Made by a program: the position numbers and the translations under genes
Assembly (NCBI GenBank): GCA_031286185.1
Contig: JAITUS010000124.1
Span: forward strand, 1-5,152
Reading direction: 5' to 3'
Length of the DNA stretch: 5,152 bases
Origin: Rickettsiales bacterium
Lineage (GTDB): Bacteria; Pseudomonadota; Alphaproteobacteria; Rickettsiales; Anaplasmataceae
The notes under the pieces: generated by a model
Database searches by the model: none
What the model saw: the letters and a program-made list of their open reading frames with translations, nothing else
What the model was told of the DNA's origin: nothing
Shown: piece after piece, positions 1-5,152 of the stretch
Layout: each line of letters starts with the position of its first letter
How positions within the stretch are numbered: the first letter of the stretch is position 1

Positions 1-33
1 TTTTGGGTTACTGACTTTCATTTTCTGTGGCAT
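1..33 (-). CDS. IS5-family transposase, first 11 residues only
   Basis: The ATG at 33-31 on the minus strand opens MPQKMKVSNPK and the frame is still open at the window edge. A short, lysine-rich start a little under 100 bases inside the element end is usual for IS903-type transposases, which cut and paste their element through a DDE RNase H-like domain further in. An A-rich stretch (AAAGAAAAAAT) precedes the start and no strong Shine-Dalgarno sequence is seen. With 11 residues the call depends on the neighbouring IS end. Whether the gene is intact cannot be told. Confidence 0.4.
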   Translation of the reverse strand, partial: MPQKMKVSNPK

Positions 34-119
34 ATTTTTTCTTTAGTAGTTAAATAGCTACTTTATAATGAATTTTGTCAGTAACCGCTAGGTTTTTTCG
101 GTTGCTATGCAACAAAGCC
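1..119 (-). mobile_element. End of an IS5-family (IS903-like) insertion sequence, partial
   Basis: Read on the minus strand from 119, the sequence opens with GGCTTTGTTGCATAGCAACC, which resembles the terminal repeats of IS903-type members of the IS5 family. About 86 bases further in, a transposase-like reading frame starts at 33. The end carries a small hairpin (GTTGC 101-105 with GCAAC 109-113). It also has a perfect 10-base inverted repeat (6-15 with 77-86) that covers the transposase start. The rest of the element lies left of the window, so neither the second end nor the target duplication can be checked. The outer boundary could be 119 or 120. Family assignment is from recognition of the end sequence and the transposase start, not from a search. 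Confidence 0.5.
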
Positions 120-166
120 CACCGGAATCTAGGAATTTTATCAAGTAGGTGAGCATAAAAATAGCC

Positions 167-186
167 GTTGTACGTTAAAATACAAC
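167..186. repeat. Small hairpin in the left gene-free region
   Basis: GTTGTA (167-172) pairs with TACAAC (181-186) around an eight-base loop. It lies between the IS end and the repeat cluster. No T-run follows, so it is not a good terminator. Apart from this I see nothing in 120-210. Confidence 0.3.
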
Positions 187-212
187 ATTTTTAATTATTA
201 TGGAAAGACTGG

Positions 213-236
213 ATCCCAGTGTCGGAGCACTGGGAT
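213..236. repeat. Perfect 9-bp hairpin of the Wolbachia CCCAGTG type
   Basis: ATCCCAGTG (213-221) and CACTGGGAT (228-236) form a perfect nine-pair stem around a six-base loop, followed by GACA. This stem plus trailing TGAC is the core of the short palindromic repeats scattered between genes in Wolbachia genomes. It is the first and best paired of four related hairpins in this region (the others centre near 311, 401 and 470). Confidence 0.75.
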
Positions 237-249
237 GACATCATAGGGG

Positions 250-487
250 TTGGGATGGCAAAAAAGGCTACTTGGAGACACCATTATAAAGTGACATTGG
301 TCCCAGTGTCAAGCACTGGAATGACGGGAGAAGGGGCGCTGGGATGGCAAAAAAGGCTACTTGGAGACATCATTATAAAATGACATTAGATTCCAGCGTT
401 ACGCGCTGGAATGACAGGAGGAGGGCTATTTGGAGATACTATTATAAAGTGACATTAGGTCCCAGTGTCAAGCACTGGAATGACACC
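250..487. repeat. Cluster of about three direct repeat units with internal hairpins
   Basis: The sequence TGGGATGGCAAAAAAGGCTA begins at 251 and again at 340, giving a period of 89 bases. Each unit continues with a GGAGACAYCATTATAAARTGACATT-like segment and then a hairpin ending in TGGAATGAC. A third unit (about 423-487) lacks the 20 bases up to the A-run, so its spacing from unit 2 is 69. Hairpin arms are 300-308/314-322, 390-398/404-412 and 459-467/473-481. The middle one is a perfect nine-pair stem (ATTCCAGCG with CGCTGGAAT). The other two share identical arms with two imperfect pairs. The cluster lies about 100 bases beyond the purK stop. A 68-residue open frame at 344-550 is mostly translation of these repeats and is not called as a gene. 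Confidence 0.8.
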
Positions 488-584
488 GAAGGGGATATTT
501 GGCCTGTGTTTGGAGCAAAATTGGCTATAACTCAACGCACTTTTTTCTAAAATAAACGTCTGTGCAATTGCAAAGTTATGGTGT

Positions 585-1658
585 CTAACTCAAATCTATA
601 TTGACATGTCCCATTTTACGCTTATCCCTGACCTCTTTCTTTCCGTATATGGTCAAACTGGCTTTTCTGTCGCTCAAATACTTGTGGAAATCATATATAT
701 CACTATCTATTATGTTCTTCGTCATGCAAGGAAAGCGTAACGCTACTTCCTGCATAGGTAATTCGCATATTATCCTAACCAATTGCTCAAACTGACTAAC
801 ATTGCATGCATCCAAGCTCCAGTGGCAGGAATTGTGAGGTCTTGGAGCTAGTTCGTTAACTAGCAGCTCATTATTTTTAGTAATGAAAAATTCAATAGCA
901 AGGATTCCTATTACACCAAGCGCACCTGCTATTTTCTCTGCAGCTTGTTGCACTTCTCGAGTTAATTTACTATCTATCTTGGCTGGCACTGTTGAAGTGT
1001 CAAGTATTCCATTAACGTGGCGATTTTCTGCTATAGGAAAAAAAGTTACTTTATCGTTTTTATCTCTTGCAATAACTATTGAAACCTCTTTTAGTAAATC
1101 AACACCTGCTTCGAGGATATACTTTGTGTTCCAATCAAAGGAAACAAATTGTTTCGCTTCAGAATCATTCCCGATAACATATTGTCCTTTTCCATCGTAA
1201 CCCATTTCTGTTGTTTTCAGCCTTATTGGGTAGCCAAAAGTCCTACTATTTTCTAATAGCTCATCATAATTTTGTATATTTTTATAACCAGTGGTTTTTA
1301 TACCCAAATCTCTAATAAAGTCTTTTTCTCTCAGCCTGTTTTGTGAAATATGTAATGCTCTTTTACCCGGGTAAAAATCCACATGCTGTGATATAATATC
1401 AGCTGCGTCACAAGGAATATTTTCAGATTCAATAGTAACTAAATCCACGCTCTGTGCAAAAGATACAAGTGCCTTCTTATCAGAAAAATCTGCTATTGTT
1501 ACACTACCGGCAACAGAGCAAGCTGGATCATCCCTAGCATGAGCAAAAATATGTGTCTTTTGCCCAAGTTTTGTTGCAGCAATAGCAGTCATCTTACCTA
1601 ATTGTCCACTACCTATTATCCCTATTACTCTTTCGCCGAGCATATCTGATCCGTCCAT
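585..1658 (-). CDS. purK: N5-carboxyaminoimidazole ribonucleotide synthase (PurK)
   Basis: PurK is the ATP-dependent cytosolic enzyme that carboxylates aminoimidazole ribonucleotide with bicarbonate to N5-CAIR, the substrate of the PurE mutase, in de novo purine synthesis. The 357 residues match the family's usual length and layout. There is an N-terminal nucleotide-binding loop (GSGQLGKM, 16-23) and the linker QNRLREKDFI (106-115). The ATP-grasp glycine loop is GYDGKGQ (153-159), followed by ILEAGVDLLKEVSIVIAR (181-198). The metal/ATP site is NELAPRPHNSCHW (268-280), and the C-terminal signature is YGKKEVRDKRKMGHVN (338-353). All key segments are present, so the gene looks functional. The stop is TAG. 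The ATG at 1658 has no clear Shine-Dalgarno sequence. The ATG at 1643 (Met6) is preceded by GGACGGATC and starts just before the first beta strand, so it is a real alternative. The gene diverges from apaG. Confidence 0.95.
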   Translation of the reverse strand: MDGSDMLGERVIGIIGSGQLGKMTAIAATKLGQKTHIFAHARDDPACSVAGSVTIADFSDKKALVSFAQSVDLVTIESENIPCDAADIISQHVDFYPGKRALHISQNRLREKDFIRDLGIKTTGYKNIQNYDELLENSRTFGYPIRLKTTEMGYDGKGQYVIGNDSEAKQFVSFDWNTKYILEAGVDLLKEVSIVIARDKNDKVTFFPIAENRHVNGILDTSTVPAKIDSKLTREVQQAAEKIAGALGVIGILAIEFFITKNNELLVNELAPRPHNSCHWSLDACNVSQFEQLVRIICELPMQEVALRFPCMTKNIIDSDIYDFHKYLSDRKASLTIYGKKEVRDKRKMGHVNIDLS

Positions 1659-1691
1659 ATTATCACTGCTAATTAGAATACGATAACATGC

Positions 1692-1720
1692 TTGAAGAGT
1701 CCATGAAAATAGTGTATTAT
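1692..1720 (+). promoter_or_regulatory. Predicted sigma-70 promoter of apaG
   Basis: TTGAAG (1692-1697) and TATTAT (1715-1720) match 4/6 and 5/6 of the -35 and -10 consensus with an optimal 17-base gap. Transcription would start near 1727, leaving a leader of about 20 bases before the apaG ATG at 1747. The site lies in the 88-base spacer shared with the divergent purK. The best candidate I see for purK on the other strand (TGGACT, 17 bases, TATTCT) is weaker. Confidence 0.5.
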
Positions 1721-1746
1721 TAGGTGTTGTTTTCTTAAATCATAAT

Positions 1747-2151
1747 ATGGCTCTAGAATACACACTTACTACTAACTCTGTTGAAGTTACAGTTTTGCCA
1801 GTTTACATCGAGGAGCAATCTATCCCTTATGAAAATTGCTATGTGTGGATATACAATGTTAAGATAAAAAATAAAAGCCCATCAACTATTCAATTGCTGA
1901 GCCGCCATTGGCAGATAATAGATTACAAAGGGAAGGTAAATGAAATTGCAGGTGCTGGTGTTATTGGAGAGCAGCCTGTGATAAAACCTGGAGAAGTATT
2001 TAGGTATACGAGCGGGACATACTTAAACGCACCATCGGGAATAATGCAAGGTAGGTACGAATTCCTAAATGAAGAAAACACAAAAGTCTTCGAGGTCATG
2101 ATACCGCCTTTTTCTCTGGATAGTCCACACATAAACTCTAGACCGCACTAA
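1747..2151 (+). CDS. apaG: ApaG family protein
   Basis: ApaG is a small cytosolic beta-sandwich (fibronectin III-like) protein. Genetic work in enterobacteria links the family to cobalt resistance and magnesium efflux (CorD), but its biochemical activity is not settled. The 134 residues agree with the usual 125-135. The family signatures are visible: a strand ending in IYNVKIKN (35-42), the SRHWQIID block (52-59), and [20 protein letters not shown] (71-90) followed by a glycine-containing turn and the YEFLNE strand (104-109). The last strand ends at about 122, and a short polar tail (SPHINSRPH) follows. There are no membrane segments or signal peptide. The ATG at 1747 lacks an obvious Shine-Dalgarno sequence but fits the family N-terminus and the predicted promoter. 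The gene stands alone, divergent from purK and convergent with the 151-residue gene. Confidence 0.93.
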   Translation: MALEYTLTTNSVEVTVLPVYIEEQSIPYENCYVWIYNVKIKNKSPSTIQLLSRHWQIIDYKGKVNEIAGAGVIGEQPVIKPGEVFRYTSGTYLNAPSGIMQGRYEFLNEENTKVFEVMIPPFSLDSPHINSRPH

Positions 2152-2256
2152 ATCTGTATCCATTCAGGGGAAATTGGTATTATGGGGTAGATTCAAAAAC
2201 AGGCATGTCAATTTTAATCTTTCCTTTTTACTCCTAACCTCCACTTGCTACGCAAT

Positions 2257-2277
2257 AAAAGCACAGCTAGGGCTTTT
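2257..2277 (-). terminator. Possible terminator between convergent genes
   Basis: AAAAGC (2257-2262) pairs with GCTTTT (2272-2277) around a nine-base loop. On the minus strand the stem begins 13 bases past the stop of the 151-residue gene and ends in TTTTATT, as expected of a weak intrinsic terminator. On the plus strand it lies over 100 bases beyond apaG and ends in TTTTT, so it could work in both directions. The stem has only two G-C pairs, so the call is tentative. I see nothing else in the 138-base spacer. Confidence 0.3.
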
Positions 2278-2289
2278 TAGATAAGATAC

Positions 2290-2745
2290 TTATGAATCAC
2301 GACTTTTCTCTTCGTGTTCCACTTGTTCAATACTACCCTGCTTAAGCTCGCTGCTTATTCCTTTCTCGTGCTTACCATCCGTGCGAACTATCCCTACCTC
2401 ATCTTTCGCTTCACTATAGTATTTGTTTCGTGACCTTTTATATGCTTCGTACGCCTCCCTGCTTTCATATATAGGGTTGCTAATAATTTCTATTTTTTCG
2501 GGTGTGAAAACTTTTGCTAAAAACTTTCCTACAATTAGTATTGATTTCAAGAAATTCCTTAGCTTTGAAGGCTGTTGCCCTGTTTCTAGAAACCGTGTTT
2601 TAACAGTTTTTACAGAATACCTTTCGTCATTAAAATTCGGAAATTTCCTTCTTGTCACTTGAATCCTTGACTCATTGGTTCCCTTAAGTCCTTGAGGTGT
2701 AGATGTTGCAGGTTTAACCTTAGTTTCATCATACTTTTTGCTCAT
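2290..2745 (-). CDS. Hypothetical charged protein with an NPIYE motif
   Basis: I do not recognise this 151-residue protein as a member of a named family. The N-terminal 60 residues are polar and basic, rich in K, T and R, and look disordered. Residues 62-80 (LRNFLKSILIVGKFLAKVF) form a hydrophobic or amphipathic helix with four lysines/arginines, which could bind a membrane surface rather than cross it. NPIYE follows at 90-94, then a tyrosine- and charge-rich stretch (YEAYKRSRNKYYSEAKDE, 99-116). The tail is acidic and lysine/glutamate-rich (EQVEHEEKSRD, 140-150). There is no signal peptide. The ATG is preceded by AGTGAGAG, a fair ribosome binding site. The gene converges on apaG and diverges from asd, so context suggests no function. 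A secreted or lineage-restricted protein is possible but unproven. The long open frame with a start, a binding site and sensible composition supports a real gene. Confidence 0.7.
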   Translation of the reverse strand: MSKKYDETKVKPATSTPQGLKGTNESRIQVTRRKFPNFNDERYSVKTVKTRFLETGQQPSKLRNFLKSILIVGKFLAKVFTPEKIEIISNPIYESREAYEAYKRSRNKYYSEAKDEVGIVRTDGKHEKGISSELKQGSIEQVEHEEKSRDS

Positions 2746-2760
2746 CTCTCACTTTACCAC

Positions 2761-2770
2761 GTAATATTAC
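2761..2770. promoter_or_regulatory. Perfect palindrome upstream of the hypothetical gene
   Basis: GTAATATTAC is a perfect 10-base palindrome that begins 15 bases before the start of the 151-residue gene, in the divergent spacer shared with asd. The position would suit an operator, but so short an AT-rich palindrome can arise by chance, and no second copy is seen beside asd. Confidence 0.2.
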
Positions 2771-2829
2771 TAATCTTGCATAAGAATAACTAAATTATGG
2801 TTAATTGCAAGGTAAAAACATTAAAACAA

Positions 2830-2857
2830 TTGTAAATTTTGTCAGTGAAAATATAAT
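2830..2857 (+). promoter_or_regulatory. Predicted sigma-70 promoter of asd
   Basis: A perfect TATAAT (2852-2857) follows TTGTAA (2830-2835, 4/6 of the -35 consensus) with a 16-base gap. The predicted start near 2864 leaves a leader of about 20 bases containing the ribosome binding site. Confidence 0.55.
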
Positions 2858-2870
2858 ATAACTTTAAGTT

Positions 2871-2875
2871 AGAGG
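2871..2875 (+). promoter_or_regulatory. Ribosome binding site of asd
   Basis: AGAGG lies nine bases before the ATG at 2885 and is the clearest Shine-Dalgarno sequence in the window. It fixes the asd start. Confidence 0.6.
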
Positions 2876-2884
2876 TTCATCTAT

Positions 2885-3940
2885 ATGGGACATAAAATTG
2901 CTGTTGTTGGAGCGACAGGAAGAGTAGGACGCGAGGTGCTGAATATACTTGCTGAGTTTCAAGACGAAGAAAAAATTTCGATAGATTCTATTATCGTACT
3001 CGCATCAAAAAAATCAAAGGGAAAAAAGGTGAGTTTTGGTGATGAAGAACTAACTGTCTCATGTCTTGAAGATTATGACTTTGTTGGAGTCAATATAGCC
3101 ATTTTCTGCGCTGGTGCTCATGTTTCTGAAAAATACGTGCCAATTGCAACTGAGGCAGGATGCATTGTGATAGATAACAGTTTTCATTTCAGGATGAAAG
3201 AAGGTGTGCCACTAGTTATCCCAGAGATTAATAAAGGAAAAATCATGGAATACAAAAACCACAACATAATATCCAATCCAAACTGTACTATAATACAGAT
3301 GCTGCTAGTGCTACACTTATTACATCAAAAAGCAAGAATAAAGAGAATTGTTGCTTCAACTTATCAATCGACCTCTGGCGCAGGCAAAGCAGCAATGGAT
3401 GAACTTTATCATCAGACAAAAAAGATCTTTATGAATGAACTCAAAAAACCCGAGATATTTCCTAAGCAAATAGCATTTAACTGTATTCCTCACATAGGAG
3501 AATTCATGGAAGATGGCTCCACAAAAGAGGAATGGAAAATGCAAGAGGAAACAAAAAAAATCTTAGGGGAAGATATTAAAGTGACTTCAACTTGCGTGAG
3601 GGTACCCGTTTTTATTGGTCATGCTATAGCAGTGAATGTAGAGTTTTATCAGCCTATAACTGAAGAACAAGCCCGTGAAGTGCTAAGTGAAACCGAAGAC
3701 AATGGAATTTTAGTGTATGATAGGCGCGAAGGTGGCGAATATACAACTCAAATTGATGTTGTACAGGAGGACGCTGTATATGTATCGCGTATTAGAAAAG
3801 ACAATACCGTTGAACACGGACTAAACATGTGGATAGTGGCTGACAATCTGCGCAAAGGTGCAGCACTAAATATAGTGCAGATTCTGGAGATTTTGGCGAG
3901 GGAACACTGTAATTCTTGTACACCAAACGGCAGCGCGTAA
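2885..3940 (+). CDS. asd: Aspartate-semialdehyde dehydrogenase
   Basis: This enzyme reduces aspartyl phosphate to aspartate semialdehyde with NADPH, the branch point to diaminopimelate/lysine and to threonine and methionine. In Wolbachia-like symbionts the likely use is diaminopimelate for lipid II precursors. The 351 residues fit the family (about 335-370). The NADP-binding loop is VVGATGRVGREVL (7-19). The catalytic cysteine is Cys134 in NPNCTIIQM (131-139). The STYQSTSGAGKAAMDEL block spans 158-174. Substrate-binding residues lie in the STKEEWKMQEETKKIL region (212-227), where E. coli-type enzymes have TREEWK. Catalytic His246 sits in RVPVFIGHA (239-247), and the C-terminal helix starts at DNLRKGAALN (320-329). 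No key residue is missing. The tail after about 340 (HCNSCTPNGSA) looks like an extra extension. The start is supported by the AGAGG site and promoter. The gene seems to be transcribed alone. Confidence 0.96.
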   Translation: MGHKIAVVGATGRVGREVLNILAEFQDEEKISIDSIIVLASKKSKGKKVSFGDEELTVSCLEDYDFVGVNIAIFCAGAHVSEKYVPIATEAGCIVIDNSFHFRMKEGVPLVIPEINKGKIMEYKNHNIISNPNCTIIQMLLVLHLLHQKARIKRIVASTYQSTSGAGKAAMDELYHQTKKIFMNELKKPEIFPKQIAFNCIPHIGEFMEDGSTKEEWKMQEETKKILGEDIKVTSTCVRVPVFIGHAIAVNVEFYQPITEEQAREVLSETEDNGILVYDRREGGEYTTQIDVVQEDAVYVSRIRKDNTVEHGLNMWIVADNLRKGAALNIVQILEILAREHCNSCTPNGSA

Positions 3941-3967
3941 TGCACGAATATTTTACATATGCCCAAG

Positions 3968-4062
3968 TTAAGGGAAAATAACAGCGGGAAGACTTATTTC
4001 AATATTGAACACTCCCACAATAAGCTAAAAGTTGTTCTCCCTTTTTGAAAATTTGCCCTTAA
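3968..4062. repeat. Imperfect inverted repeat downstream of asd
   Basis: TTAAGGGAAAAT (3968-3979) and ATTTGCCCTTAA (4051-4062) pair at 11 of 12 positions. Between them, off centre, lies the perfect palindrome TTCAATATTGAA (3998-4009). Further weak matches between the arms (GGGA and CTTATT on both sides) suggest a larger, eroded palindromic element with an insertion in one arm. It begins 28 bases after the asd stop and could act as a 3' structure for the asd transcript. There is no T-run as in a classic intrinsic terminator, apart from CTTTTTG inside the right half. Confidence 0.4.
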
Positions 4063-4223
4063 TTTAACGCGTATGGTTGTTGTATTTCTCTTGTTGGTGT
4101 CCAACCTATCCTGATCCCTTTACTCCTTTACGTGAGCGTTCCCAGTAATTTTGGTAAAGTAATGAAAAATATTCTTTGCTAAACGCTTTAGATGCGATAC
4201 TTTTATCCACTAGTTGAAAATTT
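4059..4223 (-). pseudogene. Possible decayed gene fragment, one frameshift
   Basis: On the minus strand a frame without a methionine start is open from about 4223 to a stop at 4106-4108. It reads protein-like (for example AFSKEYFSLLYQNYWERSRK, then GVKG). A second frame from 4127 to the stop at 4059-4061 continues equally protein-like (RSKGIRIGWTPTREIQQPYA, then LN). The two share the RKGVKG/RSKG region, so a single-base slip near 4110-4130 would join them into one C-terminal fragment of about 60 residues. I do not recognise the family. The fragment abuts the transporter start at 4227. The plus strand is also open over much of this stretch, so chance or another repeat is possible. Confidence 0.25.
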
Positions 4224-4226
4224 TAA

Positions 4227-5021
4227 ATGCTACTACCCTTTCTGTTGATCTTATCTTTGATTGCCAAGTTTATTGAAATCGATGTTTCTGTACCTAGCTT
4301 TCCGGATATGGTGCGCTATTTCAACGTGTCGGAAGGTACAATTCAATTAACTATTGCTTACAATTTCCTAGGTTTTTGCATAGGAGGGTTATTCTTTGGC
4401 CCATTGTCTAAATGCTATAGCAGAAGGAGAATTATGATCATAGGTAACACTTTGCTGCTCGTTGGTGCTGTTGGTTGTGTTTTTGCACCATCAGTTCTTT
4501 GGCTTTTAATTTCTCGCTTTATTCAAGGCATTGGTGTTAGCACATCTGTAGTTGTATTTGCAATCGTTGCAGATAGCTATAAAGGCGATGAAGCAGTGAA
4601 GTTTATTGGAATCATGAATTCTGTTCTCACAGTTGTCATGGCAGTTGCACCGGTTTTGGGCAGTTTCATCAATGAAATTGTGGGATGGCGTAGCAATTAT
4701 GCAAGTGTTGCAATACTTTGTTTAATCTCCTGGGTTTTGCTGCTTTTTCTGTTACCGGAAACGAAAAAGGACCGCGATATCTTTCATTTGAAAAAAATGA
4801 TGAAAGACTATGGGAGGCTATTATTGAGTTCGAAATTTATGGCACTATCTTTGGTAATGAGCCTTTTTTCTGCTGCTTATATGTCATTTATCACTTGTGG
4901 ACCTTTTTTATACATGGAGACTTTTGGTTTGCCCAGCGCTATTTATGCACTGCATCAAGGTGCAATAGTTGGATCCTTCTCACTCAGTCTATTTACTGGC
5001 AAGATCTTAGAACCTGTTTAA
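4227..5021 (+). pseudogene. Bcr/CflA-type MFS drug transporter, 3' end lost to an IS
   Basis: This is the N-terminal two thirds of a proton-driven efflux pump of the major facilitator superfamily (12 membrane helices, about 400 residues, inner membrane). Family marks are visible. Helix 1 ends in the EIDVSVPSFPDM region (17-28), where the family has DIYLPALP. Motif A is GPLSKCYSRRRIMIIG (58-73), motif B is RFIQGIGVS (97-105) and the helix-5 motif is APVLGSFI (141-148). WRSNYA (154-159) is also typical. About seven to eight helices remain. The frame runs normally to Leu261 (5007-5009), then reads Glu-Pro-Val-stop from the end of an insertion sequence, so helices 8/9 to 12 are missing and export is unlikely. 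The ATG at 4227 follows an in-frame TAA directly and has no good Shine-Dalgarno sequence. The N-terminus seems short by a few residues, so the 5' end may also be altered. Confidence 0.85.
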
Positions 5022-5152
5022 AATCTTCGTAGCAGGAGAGAAATGAAGGAGAGAACAATCATCTGTAAGCTAGTGTTGAGTTTCCGCTCGCAATTTTTCC
5101 ACAATCGTCTGCATTTTTCTAACCAAGCAAAAGATCTCTCAACAACCCATCT
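5010..5152 (-). mobile_element. End of a second IS5-family insertion sequence, partial
   Basis: The transporter frame is interrupted at about 5009/5010. From there the sequence reads GAACCTGTTTAAAATCTTC, which resembles the GAGCCTG-type ends of the IS1031-like group of the IS5 family, and a transposase C-terminus lies directly inside. The preceding TTA (5007-5009) would fit the three-base TNA target duplication of that group. The exact edge is inferred from the loss of transporter coding, and the other end lies right of the window. The end differs from that of the element at 1-119, so this is a different IS. Confidence 0.7.
5018..5152 (-). CDS. IS5-family transposase, C-terminal 44 residues
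   Basis: The minus-strand frame enters from the right edge and ends at the TAA at 5020-5018. It begins RWVVERSFAWLEKCRRLWKN, the hallmark C-terminal block of IS5-type DDE transposases, in which the Glu of WVVER is the third catalytic acidic residue. It continues with a Leu/Ile-rich helix (SLQMIVLSFISLLLRRF) typical of the family's last segment. The part seen is intact. The stop lies within about eight bases of the presumed IS tip and overlaps, on the opposite strand, the TAA that ends the truncated transporter; the two stops share TTTAAA. The start and the first two catalytic Asp residues are outside the window. Confidence 0.85.
   Translation of the reverse strand, partial: RWVVERSFAWLEKCRRLWKNCERKLNTSLQMIVLSFISLLLRRF

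Noticed and set aside
71..82. AATTTTGTCAGT shared with the asd upstream region (near 2836-2847)
   Set aside because: Twelve AT-rich bases in common, with no matching flanks; most likely coincidence.
120..490. CRISPR array
   Set aside because: The repeat units are long (89 and 69 apart), include the would-be spacers in the repeated part, and belong to a scattered hairpin family; no cas genes are seen.
344..550. 68-residue plus-strand open frame over the repeat cluster
   Set aside because: Its residues are the translation of two repeat units (WRHHYKMTL... and WRYYYKVTL...) plus unrelated sequence; there is no good binding site or family resemblance, and stem changes follow base pairing rather than codons.
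563..572. Palindrome TGCAATTGCA just after the purK stop as a terminator
   Set aside because: The stem is short with no loop and no adjacent T-run on the minus strand; not supported as a terminator.
601..1200. Plus-strand open frames opposite purK (64 and 105 residues)
   Set aside because: They are antisense to well-supported purK coding and show no protein features of their own.
2423..2662. 79-residue plus-strand frame opposite the hypothetical gene
   Set aside because: It is the shorter of the two frames and lacks a binding site. The minus-strand frame has a start, a ribosome binding site and sensible composition. A mistake in strand is still conceivable, since that gene has no recognised family.
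4718..5032. 104-residue frame overlapping the transporter
   Set aside because: It is a shifted reading of clear Bcr/CflA coding and extends into the IS end.

Overview
The window looks like part of a Wolbachia chromosome (Alphaproteobacteria, Rickettsiales). This rests on the AT-rich composition, the short CCCAGTG/CACTGGG hairpin repeats followed by TGAC that are scattered through Wolbachia genomes, the single-gene layout with spacers, and the IS5-type insertion sequences at both edges. The host is an inference from these features; no search was run.

Left edge (1-584). Positions 1-119 read as one end of an insertion sequence of the IS5 family, IS903-like group. The outer end reads GGCTTTGTTGCAT on the minus strand, and a transposase starts at 33 and runs out of the window. 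From 120 to 584 there is no convincing gene. This stretch holds a cluster of short hairpins and an 89-base unit present about three times, the third copy lacking 20 bases.

Centre (585-3940). Four intact genes lie here, none clearly in an operon. purK (minus, purine synthesis) and apaG (plus) diverge from an 88-base spacer with a good sigma-70-like promoter for apaG. apaG converges on a 151-residue unrecognised gene (minus). That gene in turn diverges from asd (plus, aspartate-semialdehyde dehydrogenase), which has a clear promoter and ribosome binding site. purK serves de novo purine synthesis. asd feeds the diaminopimelate/lysine branch needed for peptidoglycan precursors. The 151-residue protein is charged, with one hydrophobic helix and an NPIYE motif, and is the least explained gene here.

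Right edge (3941-5152). After asd comes a spacer with an imperfect inverted repeat and a possible decayed minus-strand reading frame. A Bcr/CflA-type multidrug transporter follows. It is cut after about 261 of roughly 400 residues by a second insertion sequence of the IS5 family, with a different type of end, whose tip supplies the last three codons and the stop. The minus-strand C-terminus of that element's transposase runs off the window.

I see no new defence or other multigene system. The main points of interest are the IS-broken transporter, the repeat cluster with paired stem changes, the small protein with the EPIYA-like motif, and the remnant-like frame before the transporter.
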